Positions 48,661 to 60,569 of a stretch of 64,000 nucleotides of DNA are shown piece after piece; the stretch's first letter is position 1, and every line of letters begins with the position of its first letter. Origin of the DNA: Crocodylus rhombifer. Taxonomy: Eukaryota; Chordata; Crocodylia; Crocodylidae. Location of the stretch: assembly GCA_038503035.1 (NCBI GenBank), contig JAVSML010000041.1:730378-794377 (forward strand), given 5' to 3'. A program made the position numbers and the translations under genes. The notes under the pieces are model-generated. The model was not told where the DNA came from, did no database searches, and worked only from the letters and a program-made list of their open reading frames with translations.

Positions 48661-48699
48661 CGATGTTGCCAGGGCGTGGGGGGACATGGAAGTGAGGCT

Positions 48700-50440
48700 G
48701 TGGGTTCAGAGAGGCCACCATCTTGTTTAGCAGCTTGGTAGGTTGGAAAGGATGAGGTAGGGTGTAGCCAGGGCTTGTGGCTGGATGACTGGCTTGCACC
48801 CATGGAGACAGCTAGGCTCTTTGATTGTTTAAAGCCATCATGGTGAGATAGATGGGGACATCCATAAGCACCCAGCATGTTTAGTTTTTCATGAATCAGT
48901 GGGACAGACATGCGCATCCCGTGCCTTGGGAAAGGGGACCTGTGGTTGGAGATGCCTTCGACTTTGGAGAAACCCCAAGCAAAAGGGAATTGCATGATAC
49001 AACCAAGCCGTCACGTTTCAGAGGCGGCCAATGGCTTACCCTGCACAGACAAGCCAGTCATAGCTTTTACCGTTATGAGAAGGCACGCCGTAGTGCTTAG
49101 CAGCCAACAGAATAAAGTACTCAGTTCGGTGTACGCTTATAACAAATGTTTCGTTTCCACAAAACTGAGGATTTGGCTAAGCTGGCTAAGTCTCATTCAG
49201 TATCATGAGGCAGTCTGACTGCAATCCTGCATAACATGGACACCTATCTGGCCAGCTTCTGCTTTTCCAAAGTAGGGCGTCAAGTGAGAAGTGTAATGGA
49301 AAATGGCAAAAGAAGTGCCCCGGATAGGAAACCTCTCTCATGTTTCCTTCCAGGTAGAAAAGAAGCAGATGACAAACCACAGTCCATACCTTTACCAGCG
49401 TGCTTCCTGATAGAAACAAGTACTCAAGATGGTCCATGCTTCTGTTGCCTCCAGAAGTACACCTCAGCCCCAGGGAGTCTGCCACACTGTAGTTACCCGT
49501 TAAACATTGCCACCATTTGTTTGGTTTCTTTTGCTTCCATTTCAGAGATGCCATCTTCACTTGTGCTGGCTGCTTCACCTTCTGCCTCAAGCTTTTTCCA
49601 CCCATTCACTTCACAGCTTCACTTCTGATTGTTCTTCAGCCATTATCTCCTTTCAACAAAGGAACAAAAACATTAGTATATGTAATCTATATAGTCTCAC
49701 AACCAAAACAATCATCCCAAAACTTTTAAGGAACTTCAGCAGCAATATCAACTGGTATTCTGTAGCATCTTCATTCAAAGAAAAATGCAATATCTGACCA
49801 ACATCAATAGCATACATGGAAGTCACAGCGGACTTCTCCTTGAGAATTAAATCACAACTGTAGCTATATTATGGGAATACTAATTCCCATAATTAATGAC
49901 ATCAAAAGAAAGCAAAAAAAAGGCTTACTTAGAAAGAGTATTAAATTCTATTTGACAAACAGGAATGGACCTTCAATTGCTACAACCAATAGTAAAGCAT
50001 GACAGAAACTTAAATGTATATTCCAATCCACCAAATGTCTTGTATTACCATAGAACCTGGAAGCCCTAATTATGGGGCTCCATTATGCTAACATTTTTGG
50101 TATAATGAGTACCTTCCCCCTCACTCACCCCTTGACTGTGCAAGTTTGTAACCTAAGTAATCTAAGACATGAAGCAACAAGTGAAAACAAAGACTGATGG
50201 GAAACAAGGAGACAGTATCCGTCAGTGTGACAGGTAGTGGTCACACATACCAATAGTCTGTAATATTTTTGTAGACATTGTCAGGGGACAGACTTGAAAT
50301 AGAACAGTGAAGACGTTTTGAGGATGCTATGGAGAGCTATTCCTTCATGTGAGGGGCAACATGGAAGAAAGCACGAAAGTGCTATTTTGAAAAATTTGAT
50401 GAGTGTGCCATGGAGGCATCATGGGCTGATTGAAGATGAC
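48700..50440. other. Intergenic sequence upstream of KDM3A, nothing recognised
   Basis: Short open frames only, with no family resemblance and no splice pattern. Could hold divergent promoter transcripts, but the sequence does not show it. Confidence 0.5.
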
Positions 50441-50444
50441 AGAA

Positions 50445-50775
50445 TCAGAAAAGTAGGGTTGGAAGGGACCATATCAACCCCATGCTCAAAGCAGGACCAT
50501 CCCCAGTTAGATCATCCCAGTCAAGGCTTTGTCAAGCTAGGCCTTAAAAACCTCCAAGAAAGGAGATTCCACCACCTCTCTAGGCAACCTGTTCCAGTGC
50601 TTCACCACCCTCCAAGTGAGAGAGTTTTTTCCAGTATCCAACCTCAACTTCCCTTGCTGCAACTTGAGACCATTGTTCCTTGTTCTGTCATCTGCCATCA
50701 CTGAGAACAGTTTAGCTCTAGCTGATGTCTCTATACTAAATGAGAGAATATAGATAGGTTGGAAACCAGCCATGA
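50445..50775 (-). mobile_element. CR1 3' end upstream of KDM3A
   Basis: Reverse-oriented tail GTAGGGTTGGAAGGGACCAT followed by RT C-terminus on the minus strand ([20 protein letters not shown]). Confidence 0.82.
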
Positions 50776-51059
50776 ATGTCCCTGAAAGTGAAAGTAAACT
50801 GTTTATGATTCATATGAAAGAGTAGAAGGGGTCAGTGAAGGGATGATAGGACAGTATTATGATCACAGGGGTGATCTAAGAAAATGAACTTTGTAGTAGC
50901 ATTTTTAAAGGATTTGAACAGGGAAAGATTGTCAAGAGCAGAGAAAAGGAAGTTTCAGTTATTGGGACACAAAATAATGAAAGTCTGGACGAAAACAAAA
51001 CAGTACAACAAAAAAAACTCCCTCAAACTTTAAACGTTCAGAAGTGATCATCATTAGCG

Positions 51060-51200
51060 ATGCATAGTAGGAAGTGCACTTATGGTTTCACTACTGGTTT
51101 GGTGATCAGCCATGGGGGAACCCCACCTCCCCCGTTGGAGCCATGGGGGAATCCCTACCTCCCCCCAGATTCAGGAGGCACCAGTCACCCATAGTGATCA
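51060..51200. mobile_element. Short interspersed repeat related to 31,071-31,302
   Basis: Shares AGGAGGCACCAGTCACCCAT and a TGGTTTGGTGATCAGCCATG-like segment with the reverse complement of the insert at 31 kb. Confidence 0.45.
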
Positions 51201-51204
51201 CCAT

Positions 51205-51345
51205 GAAAAAGGAAGATAGGAATATGAAATCCAATGGCTGGAGGCTGAAGCTAGACAGTTTCAGACTAGAGATAAGGCACATGATTTTTATAGTGAAGAG
51301 AAATAATGTTAAAGCATTTCCCTAAGGGATGTAATAGATTCCCCA
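51205..51345 (+). mobile_element. Degenerate CR1 fragment
   Basis: Plus strand reads WRLKLDSFRLEIRHMIF and VKRNNVKAFP, the eroded C-terminal RT segment of CR1. Confidence 0.55.
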
Positions 51346-51358
51346 TCAGATGGGCTGG

Positions 51359-51541
51359 GGACAGAAGTTACACGAACTGTTTTAAGTCATCAGAAACTGG
51401 TTTAAACCTGTAACAAAATAGAAGTTCAGTGCACATAGACCAGTTTCAAAATGGCTGAAACTGGTTTAAGATAAACCTGGCTGAATGTAGTATCAGATTT
51501 AACTGATTTGGGTCAAACTGGTTTATGAAACTTCTGTCCTA
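51359..51541. mobile_element. Putative MITE with GGACAGAAGTT ends
   Basis: Starts GGACAGAAGTTACACGAACT and ends GTTTATGAAACTTCTGTCC, an 11-bp perfect inverted end. The interior repeats ACTGGTTTAA in both orientations. Target duplication not clear. Confidence 0.5.
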
Positions 51542-51559
51542 GCCTTTCCTGGTTTAAGT

Positions 51560-54500
51560 TAAATCAGAGTCTGCCAGCATCCCAAAATGCTTTCCAGCCC
51601 TGGGCTGGACTGTGCTGTCTGCTCTAGCAGAGAAGGGACTTCTTTCCCCTCCCCACAACCCCAAACAAACCCTGGCTGGGGTCTGGGGCTGGGGGGAGGG
51701 CACGGTTAAACCCCCTTTCCCCTGCATACAGAGCTGTCCTGCTCTGCTAAACTTACTGAAAGTTACTGCTGGCTGCTACTGTGGACTGCAAGTTCCAGAG
51801 GCACCTGGAAGCAAGAAGAAGTGATAAGCAATTCTGCAGAGTCCTGTGACTGTGATTCTGGACCACAAATCCCAGAGACCTTGGGGGCAACAGAAGGGGG
51901 AAGTGAATTCACATCCCATGCTGTCTATGTGCCAGACAGCCATGCTCTCCTACCCCCTGACCTTTAGCCTGAGCCACTGCAGGCATGTGGCTGAATTTTC
52001 TGAATCACAAGTGACTACTAACCTGCAAAGACTAAATTGATTTAGCCTCAGGCTATTTGACTGTCTGGACTTAGCCCTGAAGACTAAATCAAGATTGAAT
52101 TTCTTTCTAAAATCACCTAGCTAAACTAGAAGTTACTATTTTGATGTGCCTGGTGAAATCCTGTGGTCTGTGACATGTAGGGAATCTGACAAGAGCTCAT
52201 CCCAGCCTCTTAAGACTTCAAAATGTATTATGTAATAGTGGACTGTAATCTCAGCTCAACCTTTTTCAACATATATTTAATCTATCACGTATTCTGGAGC
52301 AGTCTCAAAACCCAGGATTTTTACTAAAGAGTCTAATGAAAACACAAAATGGTTATATTTTGTTTGCCTGGTTATCCTCTTGCTAGTTCAGATGGCCTCC
52401 AAAGGAATTTACACCTACTTGAAGTATTTCCTGGCACCTGTTCTATGTATCAATAATGTAAAAGGAAATATGTAATTTCAGAAAAATATTTGGTGACCTG
52501 GAAACTTATTCACCCACAGATGACACAAATATATGCCTCATTAAACTGTGCTAAGGAGCTTCTGAATGCCTATATATAAGCATTAGAAAAACAGAACTTA
52601 TGCTGACTTTTGCAGCACAAAGGAATTGCTAGATATATATAACCCTCTGAAAAAACTACAGAATTGTACATTTCAACCTTCTCTACTAACAGAAAGGCAT
52701 TTGATGCATGCTTTTTGTATAGCTGGCTACACAGACTGGAATGAAATTAGCACTGCACAGCAACAGTTTTGAAAATGAAAACTACACATATTCGAGCATT
52801 CCTGAAGCAAAAACTGCTGAACAGACCTGAAATGAATCTGCCTTTTAATCATTAGATAATAAGTTACAGTAAGCTGGTGGCATTGTCTCAACCATAGATG
52901 TTCTCTTCATGGCTGCAGCTGGCATTGAAGATCAAAGAGGTTGTACAGGTGAACAGAAAGTTGATATCAAAAGATATGTGCTGTAGAAGTTTTTTCCCCA
53001 AACAGCCCTTTTTTCTAAACTTGTTGCCTAAAAATTCTGCATTCCGGGATATAAAGTATCTAGCCATGTGCATGCACACACGCGTGCGCACACACACGCG
53101 CACGCACACACAACAAACATCGATTGTGTTGATACCATTTGAATGCAATGATCCATTTAGCTGCCTACGTTTGAAAAGTGGGCTTCCTATGTGAATGAAT
53201 AATTGATATGACTAATCAGTCAGCATGAAAAATAGGAACTTTCTACACAGAACAGCAACAGGTAACTAGCATTAAATGTGAAAGGAAAACTATTTCTAGT
53301 ATAAATAAATGGGCATGGGTCTCTAAAAAGGACTCTGACCTTGCAACTTCAAGGTAACATACCAATTCGAATACAATCAAGACAATAGTTTTAATGGTGA
53401 ACACTAGATACTGTAGTTACTATTTTGTTTGCATTATCACAGTGCCTAGAAGTACTAGTTATGGTCAGGACCCTGTAGTACTGAGTTCTGTAAGAATAAA
53501 AAATTAAAAGACCAACACTTCATCCCTTCACAGTGAAGGACTAAATCAAAAAGCAGTGGAAACACGATAAAAGTCGAAAGCATGCACACAATCAGACTAC
53601 TCAGAGTTCAGTCTTACTAACCAACAGTCTGGTCTTGGGAAGTACTGAGAACCTTCAGTTCCCATTGACACCAGTACTCAGTGATTCATGAAAACAGGCA
53701 GGAGAGGAGAAGAGAGGGACCCCTGGAAAAAAATTCCCATGAATTTATTACTCAGTGACAAAATATCACAGTTTTGAACTCACCCGCTCAGCCTGACTTC
53801 GTTAAACAATCTTATTGTAAATGGCTTCAGTCCTATGGTGAAAAAGAATAACAGTAGAAAGGACCTGTAGTTTGTGGCAGTCTTCCAAGATACTCTCTTG
53901 TTCAAACAGTCAAAGGACCACCTAAGAAATTATATGGAGAGGTGGCACATTTGCACAGCTGATTCAGATCAGCTTTGTATATTAGGGGACTTGTTGCCTA
54001 CTTTTCTCCCTTTACTGGCTTATTTGTTTGCCAGCTTCTAAAGGAAGAAGTTTATAGCTTGCAAGAGTTGACATCTTTCATTTAAGTTATACTTCTCCCA
54101 TTTTCTGAGCAAGTCAAAGAACGGTAAGGAGACCTGGGCTTCATTATTGTTAATGTTTATTATATTTATATGTGACTTACAGTACAGTGCTTAAAGAGGA
54201 AATTTTACACTCGAAGGGAAATCACACCTAGCAGAATGGAATTCCAAACTAGCTTTTTGCCATTGCTGACAAATATATTTCAGGATTTCTGCCTTGCTTT
54301 TTTTCCACCTGCTTTCAATCAATAGGGTTAGCAATAGACTTACTAGCTATCAGACCTAAAATGAGATAATTGTGGAAGGAGACTTTAGAAAAAAAATTCA
54401 AATGAGTTTTCTTCCCTCTTTAAAATTATCTTAAAGTCAAATTGGAGTATACAGAAAAAAAAATCCCTTCCCCCCCACCCACAAAAAAAAAAAAAAATCT

Positions 54501-55120
54501 TAAGCAAACCTGGGATATTAGATACAGTCAACTTGATACTAGTTTTGGTGTTAAACATAACCTGTCACTTAAAAAAAAAAAAAAAAAATGCAGTTATACT
54601 ATTGGTTAAGAAGTCAAATGCATCATAATATGACTTTACAACTGAGCTGGTTCACTGAAAAAAAATTGGTATCATTATGTAAACAATTAAAGACTTGGGA
54701 ATCCAATGCCCACACAGCAGAAATGCCTTATTAACATCATCTGTCTGCCACAAGGAACAGCTAGAGCCTGAGCAAAGATCTTTCCTACTTTTCAATTTCT
54801 TTATTTAATTAACCGAGGTAAAATTGTTCTTCGTTAATTAATTTTATCTTAAAAATGCTCGGGACAAACTGCAAAGATGCTATATTATTAAAATCTTGCC
54901 ACTTAGTCATGTCTAAGTTCCCTTGCTGTTTAAATAACATAATCTGGAGTTGGCAAATGCTGGTAAATCATCATGTCCATTCCCATGAAGGGCTAAGTTT
55001 GCTTCTTGGAGAGCATTATCAAATGCTTTGTTATCCATTCTAATTTTAAACAAATATGGTTAGCTGATTAAATTTCTTCACGCGAGGCAGAGACTCTTCT
55101 CTTTAGTAGACTGGAGACTT
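51560..55120. other. Intergenic, mostly unique AT-rich sequence
   Basis: Apart from a pair of related 45-bp blocks near 51,770 and 51,850 and the CA/CG repeat, I see no gene. Frames are short and non-descript. Confidence 0.5.
53066..53112. repeat. Mixed (CA)/(CG) purine-pyrimidine repeat
   Basis: Alternating purine-pyrimidine tract of CA and CG steps (GCACACACGCGTGCGCACAC and onward), the type of sequence that can adopt Z-DNA. Confidence 0.85.
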
Positions 55121-55129
55121 TTCTAACCT

Positions 55130-55285
55130 TCAAGAGCTCCTTGGCTGGACGTTTTCAAAAGAAGGTTGAATAAGCATCAGACAGGGATGCTTTAGGAATG
55201 GCATTCCTATATGAGTGGAGGAGGTTGGACCAAATGATGCTTGAGATCCCTTACAACTTTATAATTCTATTATTCTAGTTCTAAT
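55130..55285 (+). mobile_element. CR1-type 3' tail
   Basis: TTGGCTGGACGTTTTCAAAA, then GAGGTTGGACCAAATGATGC and terminal TTATAATTCTATTATTCTAG repeats, a small degraded plus-strand CR1 end. Confidence 0.65.
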
Positions 55286-55289
55286 CTGT

Positions 55290-58160
55290 GTTTTTTAAAT
55301 GTGCTGTCTCACATAGTGGATACATATGACAAGGAGACTTGTAAGAAAATCTTTACTATCTGAAATGAATACAGTACTTTCATAAAGTAGATACACACAG
55401 CTCTGGGGTCACACTGACCGGATTCACTTGCTGTTACTTTCTTGTAATATTACATCTTGGTTGCAGTATAGGAGAACTTGACAAACTTTCACTAAAGATT
55501 TGCGTGACCTGCTGGAAATACTGAATATTATGAATTACAAAACCTGCAGAAGTGAAAGAAGCTATTGGGTCTATAGCTTTTACTGTTAGCCCCCTGACTA
55601 AATCCCACCAAGGACAAATCTTCACTAGTAGAGCCCATTACATTGGAAACTCCTTTTCATTTCACTGTTCGTCTGCTTGCTCCATTGCACTTACTGTCCA
55701 TACCATGGTTCAGAGCAAACGGTATTATATGGGGAGCACTGTTATTTTGGGGGGTGGTCACATTTAGTGAGCTGTCACCATATTTCAAGATGAGAGCAGG
55801 GCGTTTTAGAAATTGGGCATGGAGACTTCTTTAGGAGCAGATTTTGAGAATTGATGATTTTCCCTTTCCTTGAGAAATTCTTAAAGAGTATTGATTTAGG
55901 AGGCAAATACCCTGATAATACTTTGAGCTCTGGTAAAAGCCTGAGACCACAAGATAGCTATGTGAGTTTTCCACTAACTTGCTGTGTGCCCATAGGCATC
56001 CCTCTTAACTTATCTGCACCTCAGTTTCTCCACCAGTGAAATGGGGGTAACAGTAGCTTTCTTGTGAGGAACAATACATGTTACCCAGTAAACCACTTTC
56101 AAATCCCTGGATTTTCTTATTGTGTAAACTGTATTTGGCCCCTATCCACAAGAAACTTGAATATTCCTCCCCAAATACCTTTGAAACACAGTTTATTGTG
56201 AGATGGAAAGAAATGGATCACCTGTTTTAATAACATGGACAATAAAAAGGGAAAAACGTAAGTCTGTGGGAATCATAGATTTGGATCATGCATATTCCAA
56301 GGCAAACTGAGAAACGGTAACCTTTGCACGTAGGCATTTAGAAGTAATCTGTGTTTAAATTGTCTGACATCTCCAAAGCCCAGAAAAAAACAATAGGTAG
56401 GTTGGATTTCTCAATAGATTCACAAGAGGAGCCAAATGCAGCAATAGCCAGGAAAATAAGTATAGCTAATTGTTTAGCTGATCATTAAGCTTTCTTCAGC
56501 CTCACCCCTCCTGTGTAACCTAGGGTTGCTGTTTTCTCTCTCCCTGACCTCTCACAGTGCAGCAAGGAGAGAGATGCTGGTGAGAGGGTGTCTGTACTGC
56601 AGCAGGGCAGTACATCTGCAACTGCTGCCTCTTTCCACCTTTCATGAAGCTGCCTCAGTTGGATGCATTTCACTGAAACTAAACATTTTTTTTTCTCTAA
56701 GCACCCCTCTTCATAGTGTTCAAGGGTTGGGCCCACAAACATAAAGAAAAAATGCTGCCTTTCTTTTACAGTCTCCATATGCAAATTGTAAACTTCTTCT
56801 GCCTGAAGTTTCCAAATTTCCTACAAGAGCAAGAGAAGAGAACAGGAGCTACACTAGTAATGTAAATAAGCAGTCTGTCAGAGTTTTAAAGTAGGGTATG
56901 CTATAACTAATAACCCCAGAGAATCAGATCTTATTATGTAGCCAAACTATTTCTTCAAAGAACTTCAAGGAATCAAGGGTGAAAACTCTTTATTTAAGTG
57001 TTATTTATACAGACAAAACATTTTTGAAAAAAATCTCATGCCAGATCTCCAAATGCTGTGACACTAATTTGGCTTACAGTAAGATTTAACACATTTCAGT
57101 CGACACACAGGGCTGAAACCTTGCTATCTTGTCATATTGATAAGTTTTGCTGCAGCCCCTTCCAGTTGGGGTTCTCAAAACTATGCTGACAAGCATGAAT
57201 GAATTTAGCCTTGCAGCAGCCCGTATATTTGATCTAAAACTTTATTTATTCCAAATTGGAGTTAAGGAAACTAGGAAACAGCAGGGTTCAATCACGTGCA
57301 CATTAACACAATGAGTCATAACTACATAGGTTCATGTAATTTTATCTCTTTGTGTTTCCCTTTCTCTCCGTTAACCACAGAAGCTTCCTCACACTTGTAA
57401 AGTACCTTTTACTCTTCAGGGAAGTGTATAAATATAGTATAGTAATATCCTCATCAAAGGCTAATCCTTCTGCTAATCTAATATTCACCTTGTAGATGTG
57501 TTAAATATGTCTATACAGATAGATTAACAAAATGATATTTTAGGGATTAACTGAATGGCCAAAGCTGCCCGTTATGTGCGTTTCCCATAATCATTACAAA
57601 GGCCTTGAAAAATCCCCTTGCTTGTGGCAAACAGGAAGCATTCCAAGATGCATGCTCACAGCCACTGCAGAATCCAAACGGTCATGTAAAAAACAATGTC
57701 TTGCCCTTATGGTCGCCAAGAGGAGATGCCAAGTGCTGATGCAGTGCTCTCTGCCTAGCTCGCCAGACAGACTGTTGCAGTGCTTCTTTTATTACTCTAG
57801 GCTTGGAAAGCTGCAGCAATGTGACAACTGTCTACAGTCTTGCCAATGAGACTACACTGCTGATGTGGAGAGCAGGTCTACACTGCAGCTGTAGCAATAG
57901 CTCATGCAGATAAGTCAGTTTTAAACTAATTAATTAGCTCAGATATTGCTAAAATTGTAGTTATAACAATGTTAGAAATATTATTAAAAATGCATTATCA
58001 ATAGCAGATTTAGGAAAAAAAAAAAAAAAACACAGCTGCTACCCCTCCTTGTCTCCTTAATGGGAGAGGGAAGGGGGGGGTTGGAAATTGAAGGGAAAAA
58101 CCACCAAAGGCCCTTTGTACTAAGGTATCACTCCCTCTCTGTCCTGCAAATTTACTATCT
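55290..58160. other. Intergenic sequence between CR1 debris and the provirus
   Basis: No recognisable gene. Contains an A-run near 58,015-58,030 and a G-run just before the LTR. The phrase GCAGGTCTACACTGCAGCTG near 57,870 resembles DNA-transposon ends seen in reptiles. Confidence 0.45.
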
Positions 58161-58444
58161 CTTTGTTACACTAAATCACACTTTCTTTCATGACCCCACA
58201 TTCCTAGGCTAAGATAAGAGCAAATGCCATTTTTGCCTTCAGGTTGAACCTTGAGTAACCTTGGGTCCCATCTACGCACGCGTGATAACCTAATGCATAT
58301 TAAGCCTACCCGCCCCGCATACTTAAGTAGTTAATTATAATGCACATGGGACGTATGAAGCGACATGTTTACATATATGTTTGTATGAACCGGAAATGAG
58401 TTGTAAAAATTCCTCCTTCTACACACGTGGTCAGGAGAGGGGGG

Positions 58445-58451
58445 ATAAAAG
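58445..58451 (+). promoter_or_regulatory. LTR TATA box
   Basis: ATAAAAG in GGGGATAAAAGCC, about 95 bp upstream of the AATAAA signal; the expected place for a retroviral U3 core promoter. Confidence 0.65.
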
Positions 58452-58542
58452 CCTGCTAATGATTGTGCTCGGGGGCAGAGGGATTTGATCTTTTGTCTTC
58501 TCCCTCTGACCCTATTTGCAAATATATATCTTTTGTGTTGCT

Positions 58543-58548
58543 AATAAA
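58543..58548 (+). terminator. LTR polyadenylation signal AATAAA
   Basis: AATAAA followed by a GT-rich stretch (GTGTGTCTGTAG), as expected near the R/U5 border of a retroviral LTR. Confidence 0.7.
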
Positions 58549-58619
58549 GTGTGTCTGTAGCTGAAAGTTTTTTTTTCCACCTCCCGAGAAACGAACCACG
58601 ATTTTTTTAATTCAACAAT

Positions 58620-58637
58620 TGGCGCCCAACGTGGGGC
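58620..58637 (+). other. Primer binding site, tRNA-Lys1,2 type
   Basis: TGGCGCCCAACGTGGGGC, two bases after the LTR end. This is the 18-nt complement to the 3' end of tRNA-Lys1,2, the primer known from spumaviruses, visna-type lentiviruses and Mason-Pfizer type betaretroviruses. Gammaretroviruses usually use proline, glycine, glutamine or threonine tRNAs, so the match is exact but unexpected. Confidence 0.93.
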
Positions 58638-59002
58638 TTCTCGAGGACTACCCCGGAATTCAGTGACGGAGCACCTCCGGTACCAGGGATTTGTGCACAC
58701 CGAGCCGACTTTGGACTCACCCTGGTATTTGAGGTTTAAGTCCAAATATCCAGGAAGTTAAAGGAAGTATCCTATGTAAATTCTGAGTTTTTGGAGAGGC
58801 AGACACACTTTGGAATTTGGATCGAGATCTCTGGGGTATCTGAGTGAGTATACGAATTCCCTTTGCCCAATCTGGTGTACGGATCTAAAACAAAGGATGT
58901 GTAAGTTTGCTGAGAAATTCTAGGCTTAGCTCTCATTGTAAATCATCTGTTGTTGAGATCTTTTTGGTATTTGGTGTGCCTTGAGCGCATTTTTGTGGGC
59001 AA
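58638..59002 (+). other. Proviral leader with candidate splice donors
   Basis: Non-coding stretch between primer site and gag start, where packaging signals would lie. Two good splice donor matches: A/GTGAGT at 58844 and T/GTAAGT at 58901. Either could be joined to an acceptor in pol to make env mRNA. Confidence 0.5.
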
Positions 59003-59377
59003 ATGGGTACGAGTAGCTCTCGTGTAGAAAACAATATTGATACCCCTCTAAAAGTCTTATTACGTCATTTTAATAAATTTGCAAGGCCGGCCGATTATGG
59101 AATAAAAATGAAAAAAGGTGATTTAACTAAGTTTTGTCAACTCGAGTGGCCAACATTTGGGGTCCACTGGACCCCGAAAGGATCCTTTGTGCTAAAAGAA
59201 GTGATAGCTATCCATGAAATTGTTATGCAAAATGGGTATTGGAATCAGTTTCCTTATATTGATTGTTGGTTGTGGGTGGTTCAAAATCAGCCACCTTGGA
59301 TTAAGAATTACTTAGCAAAGTCTCATGTGATGCTTGTTAAGAAAAAGGCTCGGGGGGGGGCCGCCTGTACTTCCTGA
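59003..59377 (+). pseudogene. gag: gag 5' part: matrix domain, frame-broken at a G9 run
   Basis: ATG in good context (A at -3, G at +4) followed by MGTSSSR, so Gly2 is available for N-myristoylation. The 124-codon frame holds a gammaretroviral p10-type matrix fold signature (FCQLEWPTF, then the PPWIKNYL block). It runs through nine Gs at 59352-59360 and stops shortly after, while gag continues in another frame. A one-base length error in the G run explains the break, real or from assembly. Product would bind the plasma membrane and direct assembly. Confidence 0.88.
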
Positions 59378-60569
59378 GTCTAATGAGGGGGTGGATTCTG
59401 AATTGGCTGAGTACCGGACCCGTGCTCTGGTTGCCCTGTCGGGTAGCGAAGATGAGTCAGACGCCTCCTCGGCATCCAGTCCTTCTGCACCACCGCCCCC
59501 TCCCTTAGAGAGACCACCACGGACGTACCAATGCATACCTAATGAGTTAGAGCGTGAGCCTCAGCCAAGTGCCTCATCTGAATCAGGAAATAAGGGTTAT
59601 TATTTGCGCAAGCCTGTAGAGTCACAGCCGGTGTTGAACTGTCCGATGCGAGAGGTTATTGGGGAAGGAGGCACTGCAACTTTTGTCTACACCCCATTTA
59701 GCACTTCAGATTTATTTAACTGGAAAAATCAGAGCCCCTCTTTTCGTGAAGACCCTGAAAAGATGAGGGATTTGTTTCAATCTATTGGGCAGACTCATCG
59801 ACCCACTTGGGCTGATGTCCAGATGATGCTCCAGACCCTCCTAACCCCGGAGGAGAGGAGATTAGTGTTAGGTACAGCAGAGCGTATTGCGGCAGCCAGA
59901 GTTGAGTCAGAGGGTGCTGCTGGTCGTACTCTGCGTGATACCTACCCTGTAGAAGAGCCGAGATGGGACAATCATACTGCAGAGGGCAGAGAGCTGAGTG
60001 CACGGTATTTGGGAATTATAGTGGAAGCAATGGGAAAGGCAGTGCCTCGGATTACCAATCTGTCTAAATTGTATGAGGTGAGACAGGGAAGAGAGGAGGA
60101 TCCCTCAGCTTTCCTTGGGAGGCTGTATGAGGCGTTTCGCAGGTTTTCGGATCTGGATCCAGAAGCCCCAGATAACCAGCGCATGGTAACTCTTATGTTT
60201 ATTGGTCAATCTGCTGCTGATATCCGTAAGAAGTTACAGAAAACTGAGGGAGGTGCTGGGAAACCGATTTCAGAGCTGGTGGAAATTGCATATAAGGTGT
60301 ATGGGAATCGTGAGCAAGTGCAGGAGCGCAAGGAGGATAAAAAGGCTCAGCGACAGATGGCAGCACTAGCAGCTGCTATAACTGGAGGGAACCCTGGAAA
60401 GGCTGGGATACAGAAGAGGAAGGGAGAAAGAGTGGGAGCAGATGTTTGTGCTTATTGCAAGGAGAAAGGACACTGGAAGAGGGAATGCCCGAAGTTGAAG
60501 GAGAAGAGAGAGGGGGAACCGAGAGGTCACCTCATGCGGGCAGAAGACAAGGGTGAGGATTCAGAATGA
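59334..60569 (+). pseudogene. gag: gag 3' part: proline-rich linker, capsid, nucleocapsid
   Basis: Open frame of about 400 codons continuing gag after the G9 frame change; the ATG at 59334 is not a natural start. Residues (numbered from that ATG): PSAP late-domain motif at 50-53, followed by a proline run, in the p12-like linker; capsid core from about 120 with a major homology region near 250-270 (Q..REEDPSAFLGRLYEAF); a highly charged stretch; then one CCHC zinc knuckle at 372-385 (C-X2-C-X4-H-X4-C), the gammaretroviral number. Ends at UGA (60567-60569) in the same frame as pol. Confidence 0.9.

Larger units (their letters stand above)
58164..58617 (+). repeat. 5' LTR of the endogenous retrovirus (start tentative)
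   Basis: The 3' edge is firm: ...TTCAACA followed by AT and the primer binding site. A TATA-like GATAAAAG lies at about 58444-58451 and an AATAAA polyadenylation signal at 58543-58548. This gives a U3 up to about 58,475, a short R of roughly 90 bp and a U5 of about 50 bp. The 5' edge at TGTTAC (58164) is chosen because it mirrors the terminal AACA; without the 3' LTR the exact start is inference. Confidence 0.65.
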
